DNA of 64,000 nucleotides, taken from Desulfobulbaceae bacterium. Its GTDB lineage: Bacteria > Desulfobacterota > Desulfobulbia > Desulfobulbales > SURF-16. The position numbers and the translations under genes are program-made. The DNA lies in contig JAGXFQ010000030.1 of NCBI GenBank assembly GCA_024637145.1, positions 43,873-107,872 on the forward strand, given 5' to 3'. Each line of letters begins with the position of its first letter. Positions within the stretch are counted from its first letter, which is position 1. The notes under the pieces are model-generated. The model was not told the DNA's origin. It saw only the letters and a program-made list of their open reading frames with translations, and did not search any database. Positions 1 through 9,129 of this stretch are shown here, piece after piece.

Positions 1-197
1 TCCTTATTTTTTCCTTTTGCCATTTTCACCACTTCTTGGTTGACGCACTGGCCCTTCATCTTTTAATCTCTTTCCCTATCATCATCATGCTTAGCATAGT
101 GCGTGCTGCGCATTTTTTTAGGGGCTATCCCAGGCTGATCAGGGTATCTATATAAAAATAGCGCAGGCAACCTGATCAACTTATTCCGGTGGACAAT

Positions 198-527
198 ATG
201 GCAAAAATTTCAGAGAATCAGCGTAAACATGTACGAACCAACTCCCTCAATCTCTCCTTTTTCTGCACCGACCCGGAGGACCATGTCCTGGCCCAGGGCA
301 TGGGGCGGACCCTTAACCTTTCTGAGAGTGGCCTTCTCCTGGAGACCAGCATGCAGATGGCACCAGGTCAAGCCGTTGATATGGAAATTGCCCTGCAAAA
401 CGATCTCATTAACGCCCGCGGCGTTGTAGCCCACTCCAGTGCCGCTGACCAGGATCATTATCATACCGGTATTAAATTCAGCAAGATCAGCAGTGCGGAC
501 ATGGAGATTCTCAAAAAACATCTCTAA
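198..527 (+). CDS. PilZ domain protein (c-di-GMP binding)
   Basis: Single-domain PilZ protein of about 109 residues, the usual size. The two halves of the c-di-GMP site are visible: RKHVR near the N-terminus (RxxxR) and NLSESG about 30 residues later (D/NxSxxG). There is no signal peptide or membrane segment, so it is a cytoplasmic adaptor expected to change the activity of a partner on binding c-di-GMP; the partner cannot be told from the neighbours. The ORF track starts at a GTG (189), but GGTGG lies five bases before the ATG at 198, so I prefer that start. A diguanylate cyclase lies about 25 kb downstream in this window. Confidence 0.85.
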   Translation: MAKISENQRKHVRTNSLNLSFFCTDPEDHVLAQGMGRTLNLSESGLLLETSMQMAPGQAVDMEIALQNDLINARGVVAHSSAADQDHYHTGIKFSKISSADMEILKKHL

Positions 528-548
528 AAAAGAGGCCGGCGCCCTTTT

Positions 549-587
549 CAAAAACCACCTGAAAGAGAAACCGTGGTGGTTTTTTTA
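549..587 (+). terminator. Rho-independent terminator after PilZ gene
   Basis: AAAACCACC and GGTGGTTTT form a 9-bp stem and the 3' arm runs into a T tract. It lies between the PilZ gene and the convergent AIM24 gene. The 5' A run means it may work in both directions. Confidence 0.7.
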
Positions 588-619
588 TGGCCCCGTCTCT
601 GTTCCGGCAAAATCCCCTC

Positions 620-1345
620 TTACCGGGGATCCCTCTTTAGGGCGCCACCGGAAGAGTGAAACCAGGCCGCAGTGGCATTGGGATCGGACAGGATAGGTCT
701 GGCACGGGGCACCTTCAGGGTCAAAGGTTCATAAGGGGTTGTCATAGCGACCAGACCTCGCCCTTCCAGCTTGACGCAAAAGAGGCCGCTGGCCATCACA
801 TTGCCCCCCCGCTGCGTCATCTTGATATCCCAGGTGATGGAATCCTCAAAGGCCAGCAGATCATTGCCATTAACAAAGATGGCCTCCTTGTTGAGCTTCA
901 AGATGAAAATCTGTTTGCCGGCATCCGCCAGATAGAGTCGCCCCGCACCTTCGGCCCTGACCAGAAAAAACCATTGGCCGGACAAGACTTTTTTGACAAA
1001 CCTGCCAAATCCCTGACCTAGGATTGGCGGCCGGGCAAGGGTGATATCGCCGCCCCAGGAAACCATGGATCCCATCTTGAGCCAGACCAGACCCCGAAGG
1101 GTGATCCGCAACAGACGATCACCTTCCAACTCAAAAAAGTTATGCCCCTGGCCGGGCTCAGGCGCCCTGATCTCTTTGACAAATTGAGCCAGGGAGGAGT
1201 CTGTCTGTTCAGGAGGCGAAGCACCATGCCCACCTGCCGCCGGCCTGGGGATATGTTTCCCACAGGACAAACAGGTGATTTTCTTCCCGCCATCCTTATC
1301 CGCCACCGGCCGCTGCACACCGCAGTGGGGGCAATATAACTGCAT
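620..1345 (-). CDS. AIM24 (DUF124) family protein with N-terminal zinc ribbon
   Basis: The N-terminus carries a zinc ribbon of two CxxC knuckles (CPHC, CLSC) about 18 residues apart. A low-complexity linker leads into an AIM24/DUF124 beta domain at about residues 65-220; the run with GNDLLAFEDSITWDI and a later LKV strand is typical of the family. Bacterial AIM24 proteins have no settled biochemical role. The zinc ribbon in front of the domain is a variant on the bare form. Length (241 aa) matches family plus ribbon. The gene is convergent with the PilZ gene and divergent from the barrel gene, with no operon partner. Confidence 0.75.
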   Translation of the reverse strand: MQLYCPHCGVQRPVADKDGGKKITCLSCGKHIPRPAAGGHGASPPEQTDSSLAQFVKEIRAPEPGQGHNFFELEGDRLLRITLRGLVWLKMGSMVSWGGDITLARPPILGQGFGRFVKKVLSGQWFFLVRAEGAGRLYLADAGKQIFILKLNKEAIFVNGNDLLAFEDSITWDIKMTQRGGNVMASGLFCVKLEGRGLVAMTTPYEPLTLKVPRARPILSDPNATAAWFHSSGGALKRDPR

Positions 1346-1548
1346 AATATCCTCTTATTGTCTCTGGTATTGCTCAAGAAGCAAGAAGGCAGCATCAGCA
1401 AGCCAAACCAGCCCGTTTTTTAGTCTATGCCATGCAACCAGCAGGTGCCACTTATTTCGATCTACCCTTGACAACTCCTGCCCACTCTAAGATATTGAAC
1501 AATTCCTCTGCCTGCTGCACCTAACAACCCTTACCCAAGGTTACATCC

Positions 1549-2235
1549 ATGAAAACATTTCCCCTGGCCGCAATGCCCCTTTTTATGATCCTAATCTTAA
1601 CGGCCATGGCCCCTGCAGCCCGGGCCGCAACCGGCGATATCGCCTTGGGCGCCAGAATAAGCAGCCTGGGAATAGGTCCTGATCTCACCATCGGCCTTTC
1701 CCACCAGCTCAACATCAGGGTGGCCGGCCACTGGGGCTCCTATGATATTGACGGCACCAGTGAGGATATCGACTATGAATGTGACCTGGAACTCCTCTCC
1801 GGCCTGGTGAGCGCCGAATGGTTTCCCCTTAAGGGCCGCAGCTTTCATCTGGTGGCCGGCGCCCTCTTCAATGGCAATAATCTTGAGGCCAGGGGCGAGA
1901 CCAGCCCTTACCGCAGCTATACTCTGGGCGGCACCGATTACTCTGGTACGGATATCGGCCGCCTGCAAGGGGATATCGATTATAATCTCATTGCCCCCTA
2001 TGTCGGCCTGGGCTGGGGTAATCCGGTGCACAAAGATTCCAACTGGACCTTTTTCCTCGATCTTGGTGTCGCCTACCAGGGCGCCGCCGATGTCCGCCTC
2101 ACGGCCTCGGGAGCCGTGGCCAGCGATCCCGAATTTCAGAGGAACCTGCAGCAGGAAGAAGAAGACCTTGAAGATGACCTGGACCGGTTCAACTATTATC
2201 CGGTGGTCGCCTTGGGCCTCACCTATAAATTTTGA
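1549..2235 (+). CDS. Small outer-membrane beta-barrel protein
   Basis: A signal peptide (hydrophobic run, then APAARA before the cleavage site) is followed by about 200 residues of alternating short beta strands and a C-terminal strand ending in YKF, the terminal-aromatic signature recognised by the BAM machinery. The size suggests an 8-stranded barrel. An acidic stretch (QQEEEDLEDDLDR) near the C-terminus is probably a periplasmic or surface loop. I cannot assign a substrate or family; it resembles generic OmpW/OmpA-barrel-like proteins of Desulfobacterota. It is monocistronic, 146 bp before pgi. Confidence 0.65.
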   Translation: MKTFPLAAMPLFMILILTAMAPAARAATGDIALGARISSLGIGPDLTIGLSHQLNIRVAGHWGSYDIDGTSEDIDYECDLELLSGLVSAEWFPLKGRSFHLVAGALFNGNNLEARGETSPYRSYTLGGTDYSGTDIGRLQGDIDYNLIAPYVGLGWGNPVHKDSNWTFFLDLGVAYQGAADVRLTASGAVASDPEFQRNLQQEEEDLEDDLDRFNYYPVVALGLTYKF

Positions 2236-2308
2236 TGGATCCTGCCAGCCCTTGGCCTCTTTTTTTTGGCCGCGGGCCATCCTCCTGTTTGACAGGGGCC
2301 CTGCTTTT

Positions 2309-2335
2309 ATGGTGAGATGATTTTTATCTTACCAT
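2309..2335 (+). other. Hairpin upstream of pgi
   Basis: ATGGTGAGAT and ATCTTACCAT form a 10-bp stem (one G-U pair) around a 7-nt loop, about 45 nt before the pgi start. No T tract follows, so it is not a clear terminator. It could be part of the pgi leader or a weak terminator of the barrel gene. Confidence 0.4.
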
Positions 2336-2381
2336 ATCACGCTATTAGCATCCCCATCTGCCCCTTTACAGGATTTGAACC

Positions 2382-4001
2382 ATGGCCCCCTCTACCGATC
2401 TTGACACCCTGCCCGCCTTCGCCACCCTGCAGGCCTTAAGCCACCAGGTGCCGGACCTGACGGATCCGGCCCTCCTCACCCCGGACCGCCTCCAAAGCCT
2501 CCGGAGCCACAGTGCCGGCTTTGACCTCTTCTATGCCACCCAGCGGGTGGATGAGTCCATCCTCGCCGCCCTCCAGGCCCTGGCCGACCAGGGTGGTGTT
2601 ATTGAGCAATTCCTGGCCATGAAAAAGGGCGCGGTGATGAACAGGATCGAGGGCTGGCCAAGCGAAAACCGACAAGTGCTGCACACCGCCTGCCGTGATG
2701 TTTTTGGCGCTCCCCATGCCCCGGAGGCAACGGGCCAGACCGAGGCGGAACTCAAAAAACTTGCGGACTTCCTCGACGATCTGGACCAGGGCCGCCTCAC
2801 CAATGAACAGGGCCAGCCCTTCACAGACATGATCCAGGTCGGCATTGGCGGTTCCGACCTGGGCCCCCGCGCCCTCTACCTGGCCCTGGCCGCCTATAGC
2901 CGTCAGGGGCGGCAGATCCATTTCATCGCCAACGTCGATCCGGATGACGGCCTGGCCGTGCTCAAGGGTCTGGATCTCTCCCGCACCCTGGTCAATGTCG
3001 TCTCCAAGAGCGGCACCACCCTGGAGACCCTGACCAACGAGGAGCTGGTCAAGGCCGCCTTTATCCAGGCCGGTCTGGATCCGGCCCGCCATTTCCTGGC
3101 GGTCACCGGCCAGGGCAGTCCTATGGACGATCCGGCCAAATACCTGCGCTCCTTCTACATCTATGACTACATCGGCGGCCGCTACAGCGCCACCTCCATG
3201 GTGGGCGGCGTTATGCTCGGGTTTGCTCTGGGCGCGGAAAATTTCCGCGAAATCCTGCACGGTGCCCGCGACATGGACCGGGCCGCCGAGGAGAGAGAGA
3301 GCCGGCGCAACGTGCCGCTGCTCCTGGCCCTGCTGGGTATCTGGAACCGCAACTTCCTGCACCGGGAAACCTTGGCAATCCTACCCTACAGTCAGGGCCT
3401 CTGCCGCTTCACCGCCCATCTTCAGCAATGCGACATGGAGAGTAACGGCAAGAGCTGTAACCGCCAGGGCAAACCGCTCTTCTACCAGACCGGGCCCGTG
3501 GTGTGGGGTGAACCGGGCACCAATGGCCAACACGCTTTCTACCAGCTCATGCACCAGGGTACTGCCGTCATTCCTGCGGAATTTATCGGCTTCCGCGCCA
3601 ATCAATACGACGGCGACATCCTGGTCAAGAAAACCACGAGCCAGGAGAAGTTGACCGCCAATCTCCTGGCCCAGTCTCTGGCCCTGGCCCTGGGCCGGCA
3701 GCACGACAACCCCAACCGCTTCTTTGCCGGCAACCGCCCCAACTCCCTGCTCATGGCAGACCGGCTCACCCCCTACAGCATGGGGGCGCTGCTGGCCCTC
3801 TATGAGGCCAAGATCGTCTTCCAGGGTTTCTTGTGGAATATCAATTCCTTTGATCAGGAGGGGGTGCAGCTGGGAAAAATTCTGGCCAGCAGATTACTTG
3901 ACCACATGGCAGGCCAGCAAGAGGATGCCCAATATGACGGCAGCGGCACGGACGCCCTGGGCTGGGCCCTGATGCAGATCGCCGGGCTCACCAAAAGCTA
4001 A
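2382..4001 (+). CDS. pgi: Glucose-6-phosphate isomerase
   Basis: Interconverts glucose-6-P and fructose-6-P in the cytoplasm. The 539-residue length is that of the long bacterial PGI class. Visible family blocks: the sugar-phosphate loop VGIGGSDLGPRAL, VVSKSGTTLET, and the signature region around GPVVWGEPGTNGQHAFYQL, which contains the catalytic glutamate and histidine. The ATG at 2382 follows a weak purine-rich CAGGA. It stands alone between the barrel gene and the convergent shikimate operon and has its own strong terminator. With gap/pgk/tpiA downstream it supports a working hexose-phosphate/triose route. Confidence 0.97.
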   Translation: MAPSTDLDTLPAFATLQALSHQVPDLTDPALLTPDRLQSLRSHSAGFDLFYATQRVDESILAALQALADQGGVIEQFLAMKKGAVMNRIEGWPSENRQVLHTACRDVFGAPHAPEATGQTEAELKKLADFLDDLDQGRLTNEQGQPFTDMIQVGIGGSDLGPRALYLALAAYSRQGRQIHFIANVDPDDGLAVLKGLDLSRTLVNVVSKSGTTLETLTNEELVKAAFIQAGLDPARHFLAVTGQGSPMDDPAKYLRSFYIYDYIGGRYSATSMVGGVMLGFALGAENFREILHGARDMDRAAEERESRRNVPLLLALLGIWNRNFLHRETLAILPYSQGLCRFTAHLQQCDMESNGKSCNRQGKPLFYQTGPVVWGEPGTNGQHAFYQLMHQGTAVIPAEFIGFRANQYDGDILVKKTTSQEKLTANLLAQSLALALGRQHDNPNRFFAGNRPNSLLMADRLTPYSMGALLALYEAKIVFQGFLWNINSFDQEGVQLGKILASRLLDHMAGQQEDAQYDGSGTDALGWALMQIAGLTKS

Positions 4002-4002
4002 A

Positions 4003-4045
4003 GAGGGGCAGCAGGAGCAGGCCTCTTTCTCCTGCTGCCCCCTTT
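4003..4045. terminator. Terminator between convergent pgi and lipoprotein genes
   Basis: A perfect 13-bp stem (GGGGCAGCAGGAG / CTCCTGCTGCCCC) with an 11-nt loop. Short T-rich tails flank it on both strands, so it probably ends transcription from both sides. Confidence 0.7.
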
Positions 4046-4064
4046 ACTCGCTGCTGTTTTTTCT

Positions 4065-4256
4065 TTAGATGGGGACTTCATCGACGATATCAGCAGCCTG
4101 GTCAATGGCGTCATGGGCGGTATTGCCGGCCACCGGAATAATGGAAATCACCGCCGCTCCAAGGCGCATGGGCACGGTGACAACCTTGGTCAAGAAACAA
4201 CCGCTGACCATCAGGGCAACAACTACCAGCATAAGAGCTGTTTTCCACTTCATCAT
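4065..4256 (-). CDS. Small lipoprotein (DUF6726-like)
   Basis: Predicted 63-residue lipoprotein with a signal peptide ending in MVSGC, a lipobox with the acylated cysteine. A short mature region follows with a hydrophobic stretch (LGAAVISIIPVAG) and an acidic tail. It resembles the small DUF6726 lipoproteins of proteobacteria, whose function is not known. The track starts it at a TTG inside the end of aroA, but GAGGAG lies seven bases before the ATG at 4256, which also gives the clean signal peptide. It is the last gene of the aroD-aroE-aroA operon, about 26 bp after aroA. Confidence 0.7.
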   Translation of the reverse strand: MMKWKTALMLVVVALMVSGCFLTKVVTVPMRLGAAVISIIPVAGNTAHDAIDQAADIVDEVPI

Positions 4257-4282
4257 ATCTACTCTCCTCTTTTTTTTCGCCG

Positions 4283-5566
4283 TCAAAGACCAGGCCCCTC
4301 ATAGAGCCACTGAAACCGCTCCCAGAAGTCCGGAAAGGACTTCACCACACACTCTCTGTTTTTGATCTTCACCCCGGGGGTCACCAGGCCAGCCACCCCG
4401 AAACACATGGCAATGCGGTGGTCGTTATAGGTGTCGATCTCAGCCCCGTGCAGAGGAGCGCCGTTGGCGGCCCCCTCGATAATGAGGGCATCCGGCCTCT
4501 CCTCCACCCGGGCCCCCATCTTGCCAAGCTCAGTGGCCACGGCCGTTATCCTGTCACATTCCTTGATGCGCAGATGGGCGATATTCTTGATGATGGTCCT
4601 GCCCTTGGCATGGGCCGCCACAATGGCCAGGGTGGGGGCCACATCAGGGCAGTCTCCCATGTCCACCTCCACGCCGCGCAGCTCGCGGGGACCCACCACG
4701 GTGATGCCATCGCCATAGTCGACGGTGCAACCCATCCTGGCCAGGATCTCCACCAGGGCGGTATCCCCCTGCAGGGAGGGATGCGGCACATTCTGCACCC
4801 GGACCCTGCCGCCGGTGATGGCGGCTGCCGCAAAAAAATAGGAGGCGCTGGAGGCATCGCCCTCCACCTGATAGGTGGTGGCATGATAGGCCCTGGGGCG
4901 GATGGCAAAATAATTGAGCTGATCGCTGGCCGTAAGGTCGGCGCCAAAGGCGCGCATCACGGCCAGGGTCATGGTGACATAGGGCTTGGAAGGGACCTGG
5001 CCCTCCACATGGAGAATGGCCTGGTGCCGGGCATAGGGGGCAACCAGGAGCAGGGAAGAGAGATATTGGCTGGATTTGCCCGCCGGCAGGGTGGTCTCGC
5101 CGCCCTGGATGCCGCGGGCCTTGATGGCCAAGGGGGGACAGCCGGTGTTGTTGAGGGAGCGGATATCAACGCCCCAGCCGGTGAGGGCCTGGATCAGAGG
5201 CGCAATGGGGCGCTCCTCCATCCGCTTCTCGCCGGCAATAATAAAGTTCCCCTGGCCCAGGGCAACAACGGAGGCGAGAAAGCGGGTGGCGGTCCCGTTG
5301 TTGCCCAGGAAAATCTCCTGGGCCGGGGTGGCAATGCGGCCGCCGGTGCCCTTTATTGTCCACGACTCCTCGTTCCTGACCACCTCAATACCCATGGCCT
5401 GGAGGGCGGTGGCGGTATAGGCGGTATCCTCGCTGGCCAGGGGGCCGATCAAGGTGGAATCGCCCTGGGCCAGGGCGGCGGCAATGAGGGCGCGCTGGGT
5501 GATGGACTTGGAGCCCGGCACCTTCAGGTCAAGATCAACAGTGGCCAGGGGGGTTATTTCGTGCAT
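4283..5566 (-). CDS. aroA: 3-phosphoshikimate 1-carboxyvinyltransferase (EPSP synthase)
   Basis: Sixth step of the shikimate pathway: shikimate-3-P plus PEP gives EPSP. At 427 aa it is full length. Visible motifs: PGSKSITQRALIAAAL at the N-terminus (shikimate-P lysine/serine), LGNNGTATRFL (PEP loop, where class I enzymes have LGNAGTAMR), and DHRIAMCFGVAGL near the C-terminus. NNGTAT in place of NAGTAM may bear on glyphosate sensitivity, but that is inference. It is third in a leftward operon after aroD and aroE, 44 bp downstream of aroE. Confidence 0.96.
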   Translation of the reverse strand: MHEITPLATVDLDLKVPGSKSITQRALIAAALAQGDSTLIGPLASEDTAYTATALQAMGIEVVRNEESWTIKGTGGRIATPAQEIFLGNNGTATRFLASVVALGQGNFIIAGEKRMEERPIAPLIQALTGWGVDIRSLNNTGCPPLAIKARGIQGGETTLPAGKSSQYLSSLLLVAPYARHQAILHVEGQVPSKPYVTMTLAVMRAFGADLTASDQLNYFAIRPRAYHATTYQVEGDASSASYFFAAAAITGGRVRVQNVPHPSLQGDTALVEILARMGCTVDYGDGITVVGPRELRGVEVDMGDCPDVAPTLAIVAAHAKGRTIIKNIAHLRIKECDRITAVATELGKMGARVEERPDALIIEGAANGAPLHGAEIDTYNDHRIAMCFGVAGLVTPGVKIKNRECVVKSFPDFWERFQWLYEGPGL

Positions 5567-5610
5567 GATTCCCGTCTGAAAAATTCAATGAATAATAAAA
5601 AAGGGGCCTG

Positions 5611-6426
5611 TCAGCGGCCCAGGTTCGCCATCACTTCCCGGGCCATGACAGCCAGGGGCGCCGGGCGGCCGGTCCACAACTCAAACTGGGCAGCCCCCTG
5701 ATGCAGGAGCATCTGCAGGCCGTTAATGGTGACACAGCCCGCCTCTTTGGCCTCTTTGAGCAGCCTGGTCTCCAGGGGGGCATAGACAATGTCCATCACC
5801 ACCGGGAAATCGCCTATCTTGTCGGCCGGCACCAGACTCCTGTCCGCCAGGGCCGCCATGCCCACGGAGGTGGCATTAACCACGGCGTCCGCGGCCAGAC
5901 GGCTGATATCCGCCAGGGGATGCCAGGGGCAGGCCAGCTGTCTGGCCAGGGCCTGGCCCGGTCCGGGGCTGCGACTGGCAATGGTGAGCCGGGCCCCGGC
6001 CTCCAGGAGGCCAAAACCAATGGCCCGGGCCGAGCCGCCGGCCCCCAGGAGGAGGACCGAGGCCCCGTTAAGATCCATTTCGGCGGCCAGGGCCCGGTTG
6101 GCCCCCAGCCAGTCGGTATTATAACCCGTGACCCCGGCCGCGGAGAAAACCAAGGTATTCACCGCGCCGATCTTGGCCGCCACCGGGTCAATCTCATCCA
6201 GACAGGCCAGCACCGCCTGCTTATGGGGGATGGTGACGCTGACCCCCCGGATGCCAAGGGCCTTGCAGCCGATAATGGCAGCCGCCACATCCTCCACCGG
6301 AAAGGGGACATAAACCCCGTTGAGGCCGGTGGCAACAAAGGCGGCATTATGCATGGCCGGACTGAGACTGTGGCTCACCGGATTACCCATGATGCCATGC
6401 ACCAGGGTGGTGCCGCTGATCTTCAT
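5611..6426 (-). CDS. aroE: Shikimate dehydrogenase
   Basis: NADPH-dependent reduction of 3-dehydroshikimate to shikimate. The protein is 271 aa, normal length. Substrate motif SLSPAMHNAAF, catalytic lysine in VTIPHKQ, substrate aspartate in YNTDWLG and Rossmann loop LGAGGSARAI are all present in order. The start overlaps the aroD stop in an ATGA arrangement, so the two are translationally coupled. Dehydroquinate dehydratase and EPSP synthase on either side confirm the pathway. Confidence 0.96.
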   Translation of the reverse strand: MKISGTTLVHGIMGNPVSHSLSPAMHNAAFVATGLNGVYVPFPVEDVAAAIIGCKALGIRGVSVTIPHKQAVLACLDEIDPVAAKIGAVNTLVFSAAGVTGYNTDWLGANRALAAEMDLNGASVLLLGAGGSARAIGFGLLEAGARLTIASRSPGPGQALARQLACPWHPLADISRLAADAVVNATSVGMAALADRSLVPADKIGDFPVVMDIVYAPLETRLLKEAKEAGCVTINGLQMLLHQGAAQFELWTGRPAPLAVMAREVMANLGR

Positions 6427-7121
6427 CGAACAAGCTCCTGGATGGTATGCAGCTCGGCAAGAGTGAGCTGGCCCGGGGCTGTGCAGCTTTGCCGGTCCGC
6501 TGCCGCATAGGTAAGGACACCGCCCAGCTCCAGGGTGGCGGCCCGACTGATCTTACCGGCCTGGCCCATGCAAAAAGCGGCCAGGGGAAAGCGCTCCTGG
6601 GCAGCCAGGAGCTGGAGGCCAAGGACACGCAGGCAGTCGGTGTGATCATGGGCCATGGTGACCATTTTGCCGATATCCGCACCGCTTTGCAGCTGGCGCC
6701 TGAAGATATCGGCCAGCACCGCATCACCTGGTGTATCGCTGAAATTATGCCAGGAGACAATGACTTTTGTTTCTGCCAAGGCAGCGGCAGCGAGAATCTG
6801 CCGGCGGCTCTCGGCAGGGGCCAGCAATTCTATATCCACATAGGCGGCGCCGCTTTCTATGGCCTCCACAAGCAGGGCAAGGCGCTCCTCTTCAGAACCG
6901 TGCCAGCTGCCCCCCTCCCAGGAGGGGCGGTTGGTGAAGAGTAGCGGCGCCTCAACACCTTCCACAAAGGGCTGCACAGCGGGGTGATCTAGAAGATCAA
7001 GGCGGATTTCAACAAGATCAGCCCTCCCCTTGCTGCGGCGCGCCGTTGCAAGGGCCGCGGCCAGACCTGGCTCGGCAATGGAGAGACATATTTTCTGGGG
7101 GCTGGGCCGAGCATTATCCAT
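6423..7121 (-). CDS. aroD: 3-dehydroquinate dehydratase, type I
   Basis: Class I (Schiff-base) dehydroquinase, 232 aa. EIRLDLLD near residue 40 matches the substrate arginine region, SWHNFSDTP carries the catalytic histidine, and IGKMVTMA carries the Schiff-base lysine. Use of the type I enzyme, not the dodecameric type II, is notable but common in this phylum. It is the first gene of the leftward aroD-aroE-aroA-lipoprotein operon. The 148-bp gap to thpR must hold divergent promoters, though I see no clear -35/-10 pair. Confidence 0.93.
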   Translation of the reverse strand: MDNARPSPQKICLSIAEPGLAAALATARRSKGRADLVEIRLDLLDHPAVQPFVEGVEAPLLFTNRPSWEGGSWHGSEEERLALLVEAIESGAAYVDIELLAPAESRRQILAAAALAETKVIVSWHNFSDTPGDAVLADIFRRQLQSGADIGKMVTMAHDHTDCLRVLGLQLLAAQERFPLAAFCMGQAGKISRAATLELGGVLTYAAADRQSCTAPGQLTLAELHTIQELVR

Positions 7122-7269
7122 TATTTTTTCTCTTGTCTCCTGCCCTGTTTTAGAGGCATGATCGTCTGATAAAGAGGGAGAATTCTTCTTATTCCATCAC
7201 GACCTGAAAGTCAATATTGGCGCCGCCAGGTCCGGGGCAGCGCCCCTACCCCGGACCCGGAGACCGTCC

Positions 7270-7833
7270 ATGCCTCGACTCTTTATTGCCCTTGACCTGC
7301 CGGCAAAGATCAAGGCCGCAATAGGCCTGCTCTGCACCGGCCTGCCCGGGGCACGCTGGGTGCCGGCTGAGCAGCTCCATCTCACCCTGCGCTTTATCGG
7401 CGACCTGCCCCCCTCTCTGCTAACTGAAGTGAAGGGCCAGCTGGCTGCGGTCAGGGCCAAACCCTTTCCCCTCCAGCTCGAGGGCTTGGGCCTTTTTCCA
7501 CTTGTCGGCCGGCCCCGGGTGCTCTGGGTGGGGCTCAAGAAGAGCGATGCCCTGCTGGAGCTGCGCACCGAGGTGGATCGGGCCTTAGACCACCTCGACA
7601 TACCCCCGGACAAGAAACAATTCGCCCCCCATCTCACCCTTGCCCGGCTGGCCACGATACCGGCGCCCCTCCTGGATGCCTATCTCCTGACCCACAACCT
7701 CTGCCGGCAACCAGCCTTCCGGGTCAACTCCTTTCGCCTCTACTCAAGCATATTACGCCCGGAAGGGGCCGTCCACACCTGCGAGGCCCAATATCTTCTG
7801 CGAACGGATCCACGAGAAGTGGGTCAGAGATGA
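7270..7833 (+). CDS. thpR: RNA 2',3'-cyclic phosphodiesterase (LigT/ThpR family)
   Basis: A 187-residue 2H phosphoesterase. Both catalytic HxTx motifs are present: HLTLRFIG near residue 38 and HLTLARL near residue 120. The N-terminus (RLFIALDLP) is typical. The family opens 2',3'-cyclic phosphates on RNA to 2'-phosphates; its physiological substrate is unsettled. The ATG at 7270 follows CGGAG. It is convergent with ispDF and has no operon partner. Confidence 0.93.
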   Translation: MPRLFIALDLPAKIKAAIGLLCTGLPGARWVPAEQLHLTLRFIGDLPPSLLTEVKGQLAAVRAKPFPLQLEGLGLFPLVGRPRVLWVGLKKSDALLELRTEVDRALDHLDIPPDKKQFAPHLTLARLATIPAPLLDAYLLTHNLCRQPAFRVNSFRLYSSILRPEGAVHTCEAQYLLRTDPREVGQR

Positions 7834-7884
7834 AGCAGTTAGGTTGCCATACTCATCGCCAATAGTTCTTCACCACTGTTTTTT

Positions 7885-9081
7885 TTATGCATCCTGCTCA
7901 TTGGGAAGCATCAACACCACGGCGTGGGCGGCAATGCCCTCCCCGCGACCGGCAAAACCCATCTTCTCGGTGGTGGTGCCCTTGAGATTAAGCTGACTGG
8001 CGGCCACCTGACAGATCTGGCCGAGATTTTCCTGCATGGCCGCCCAATGAGGGGCAAGTTTGGGCTGCTGGGCAATAACCGTGATATCGGCATTGCCCAA
8101 CCGGTAGCCCTCGCCTCTGGCCAGGGCCATGACCTCTTCCAGCAAACGCAGGGAGGAGATGCCCGCATAGGCCGGCTCTGTATCGGGGAAATGGCGGCCG
8201 ATGTCACCCAGGCCCAGGGCGCCCAGGATGGCATCACAGAGGGCGTGGGTGAGGACATCGGCATCGGAATGGCCCAACAGACCACGCTCATGGGCAATAA
8301 TCACCCCCCCCAGGACCAGATCACGACCCGCCACCAGGGCATGGGCGTCATAGCCGTGACCAATGCGCTCTTTTTTGTTCTTATTATCCATGGCATCCAT
8401 ATTCTGGTCTGAGTGGAGAAGGGCGGCAGCAAGAAGGAGGTCTTCTGGCCGGGTTATCTTGATATTACGCTCCGAGCCTTCCACCACCACCATCTTTTCG
8501 CCCACGGCCTCCAGAAAGGCCGCCTCATCCGTGCCGACAAAGTCCGGCCCTACCCTGGCCATGGCCCGGCGCAGGACCTCGGGCCGCATCACCTGCGGGG
8601 TCTGGGCCTGCCAGAGGGCGCTGCGATCCACTGTGGAGCGGATGACGCCGCTTACCCCCACCTCCTTCAGGGTGTCCTTGACGGGCAGGGCGGCCAAGGC
8701 AGCGCCCTGCTCCCGGGCAGCCTGCAGACAACGGCTGATCAGCGCCGGGGTGACCAGGGGCCTGGCTCCGTCATGAACCGCGATGAATTCCGTCCCCGCC
8801 GGCAGGGCGACCAGGCCGCGGGCCACCGAGTCCTGACGCCGGCTCCCCCCCGCCACCACCTGCAGCACCTTGCGCAGACCATGGTCAGCCACCAGGGCGC
8901 GGGTGGCTAGGAGATGAGCACCCGGCACCACCACAATGACCCCGTCAATAGCAGGGGTGGCCTCAAAGGCCCGCAGGGTATGCACCAAAAGGGGCACCCC
9001 CAGAAGCTGACAATACTGCTTGGGCAGGGCCAGACCCATCCGGCTGCCCCTGCCGCCGGCCGGAATTATGGCGATGTTCAT
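7885..9081 (-). CDS. ispDF: Bifunctional IspD/IspF (MEP pathway)
   Basis: One 398-residue protein for two non-consecutive steps of isoprenoid synthesis. Residues 1-230 are the 4-diphosphocytidyl-2-C-methylerythritol synthase (IIPAGGRGSRMG nucleotide loop, LPKQY). Residues 240-398 are 2-C-methylerythritol 2,4-cyclodiphosphate synthase (GYDAH metal ligands, LGHSDADVLTHALCDAILGA, and GRGEGIAAHA). The junction is a short charged linker, DNKNKKER. Fused IspDF is known from Campylobacter, alphaproteobacteria and others. It is monocistronic, with an inverted repeat just upstream. The polyprenyl synthase later in the window uses its products. Confidence 0.95.
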   Translation of the reverse strand: MNIAIIPAGGRGSRMGLALPKQYCQLLGVPLLVHTLRAFEATPAIDGVIVVVPGAHLLATRALVADHGLRKVLQVVAGGSRRQDSVARGLVALPAGTEFIAVHDGARPLVTPALISRCLQAAREQGAALAALPVKDTLKEVGVSGVIRSTVDRSALWQAQTPQVMRPEVLRRAMARVGPDFVGTDEAAFLEAVGEKMVVVEGSERNIKITRPEDLLLAAALLHSDQNMDAMDNKNKKERIGHGYDAHALVAGRDLVLGGVIIAHERGLLGHSDADVLTHALCDAILGALGLGDIGRHFPDTEPAYAGISSLRLLEEVMALARGEGYRLGNADITVIAQQPKLAPHWAAMQENLGQICQVAASQLNLKGTTTEKMGFAGRGEGIAAHAVVLMLPNEQDA

Positions 9082-9129
9082 CTCTTTCAGGTTCTCCGCT
9101 CAAAATATCAGCCGCTAACTGGCCCGCAA

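Noticed and set aside
1-188. Possible tail of an upstream gene
   Set aside because: No open frame with family features and no structure beyond short A/T-rich runs.
4065-4286. Longer start of the small lipoprotein at TTG 4286
   Set aside because: It would place basic residues and the Shine-Dalgarno sequence inside the coding region; ATG 4256 gives a correct lipobox signal peptide.
4418-5701. 427-aa plus-strand ORF opposite aroA
   Set aside because: Shadow of aroA, which has all EPSP synthase motifs; the plus frame is glycine/histidine-rich with no family features.
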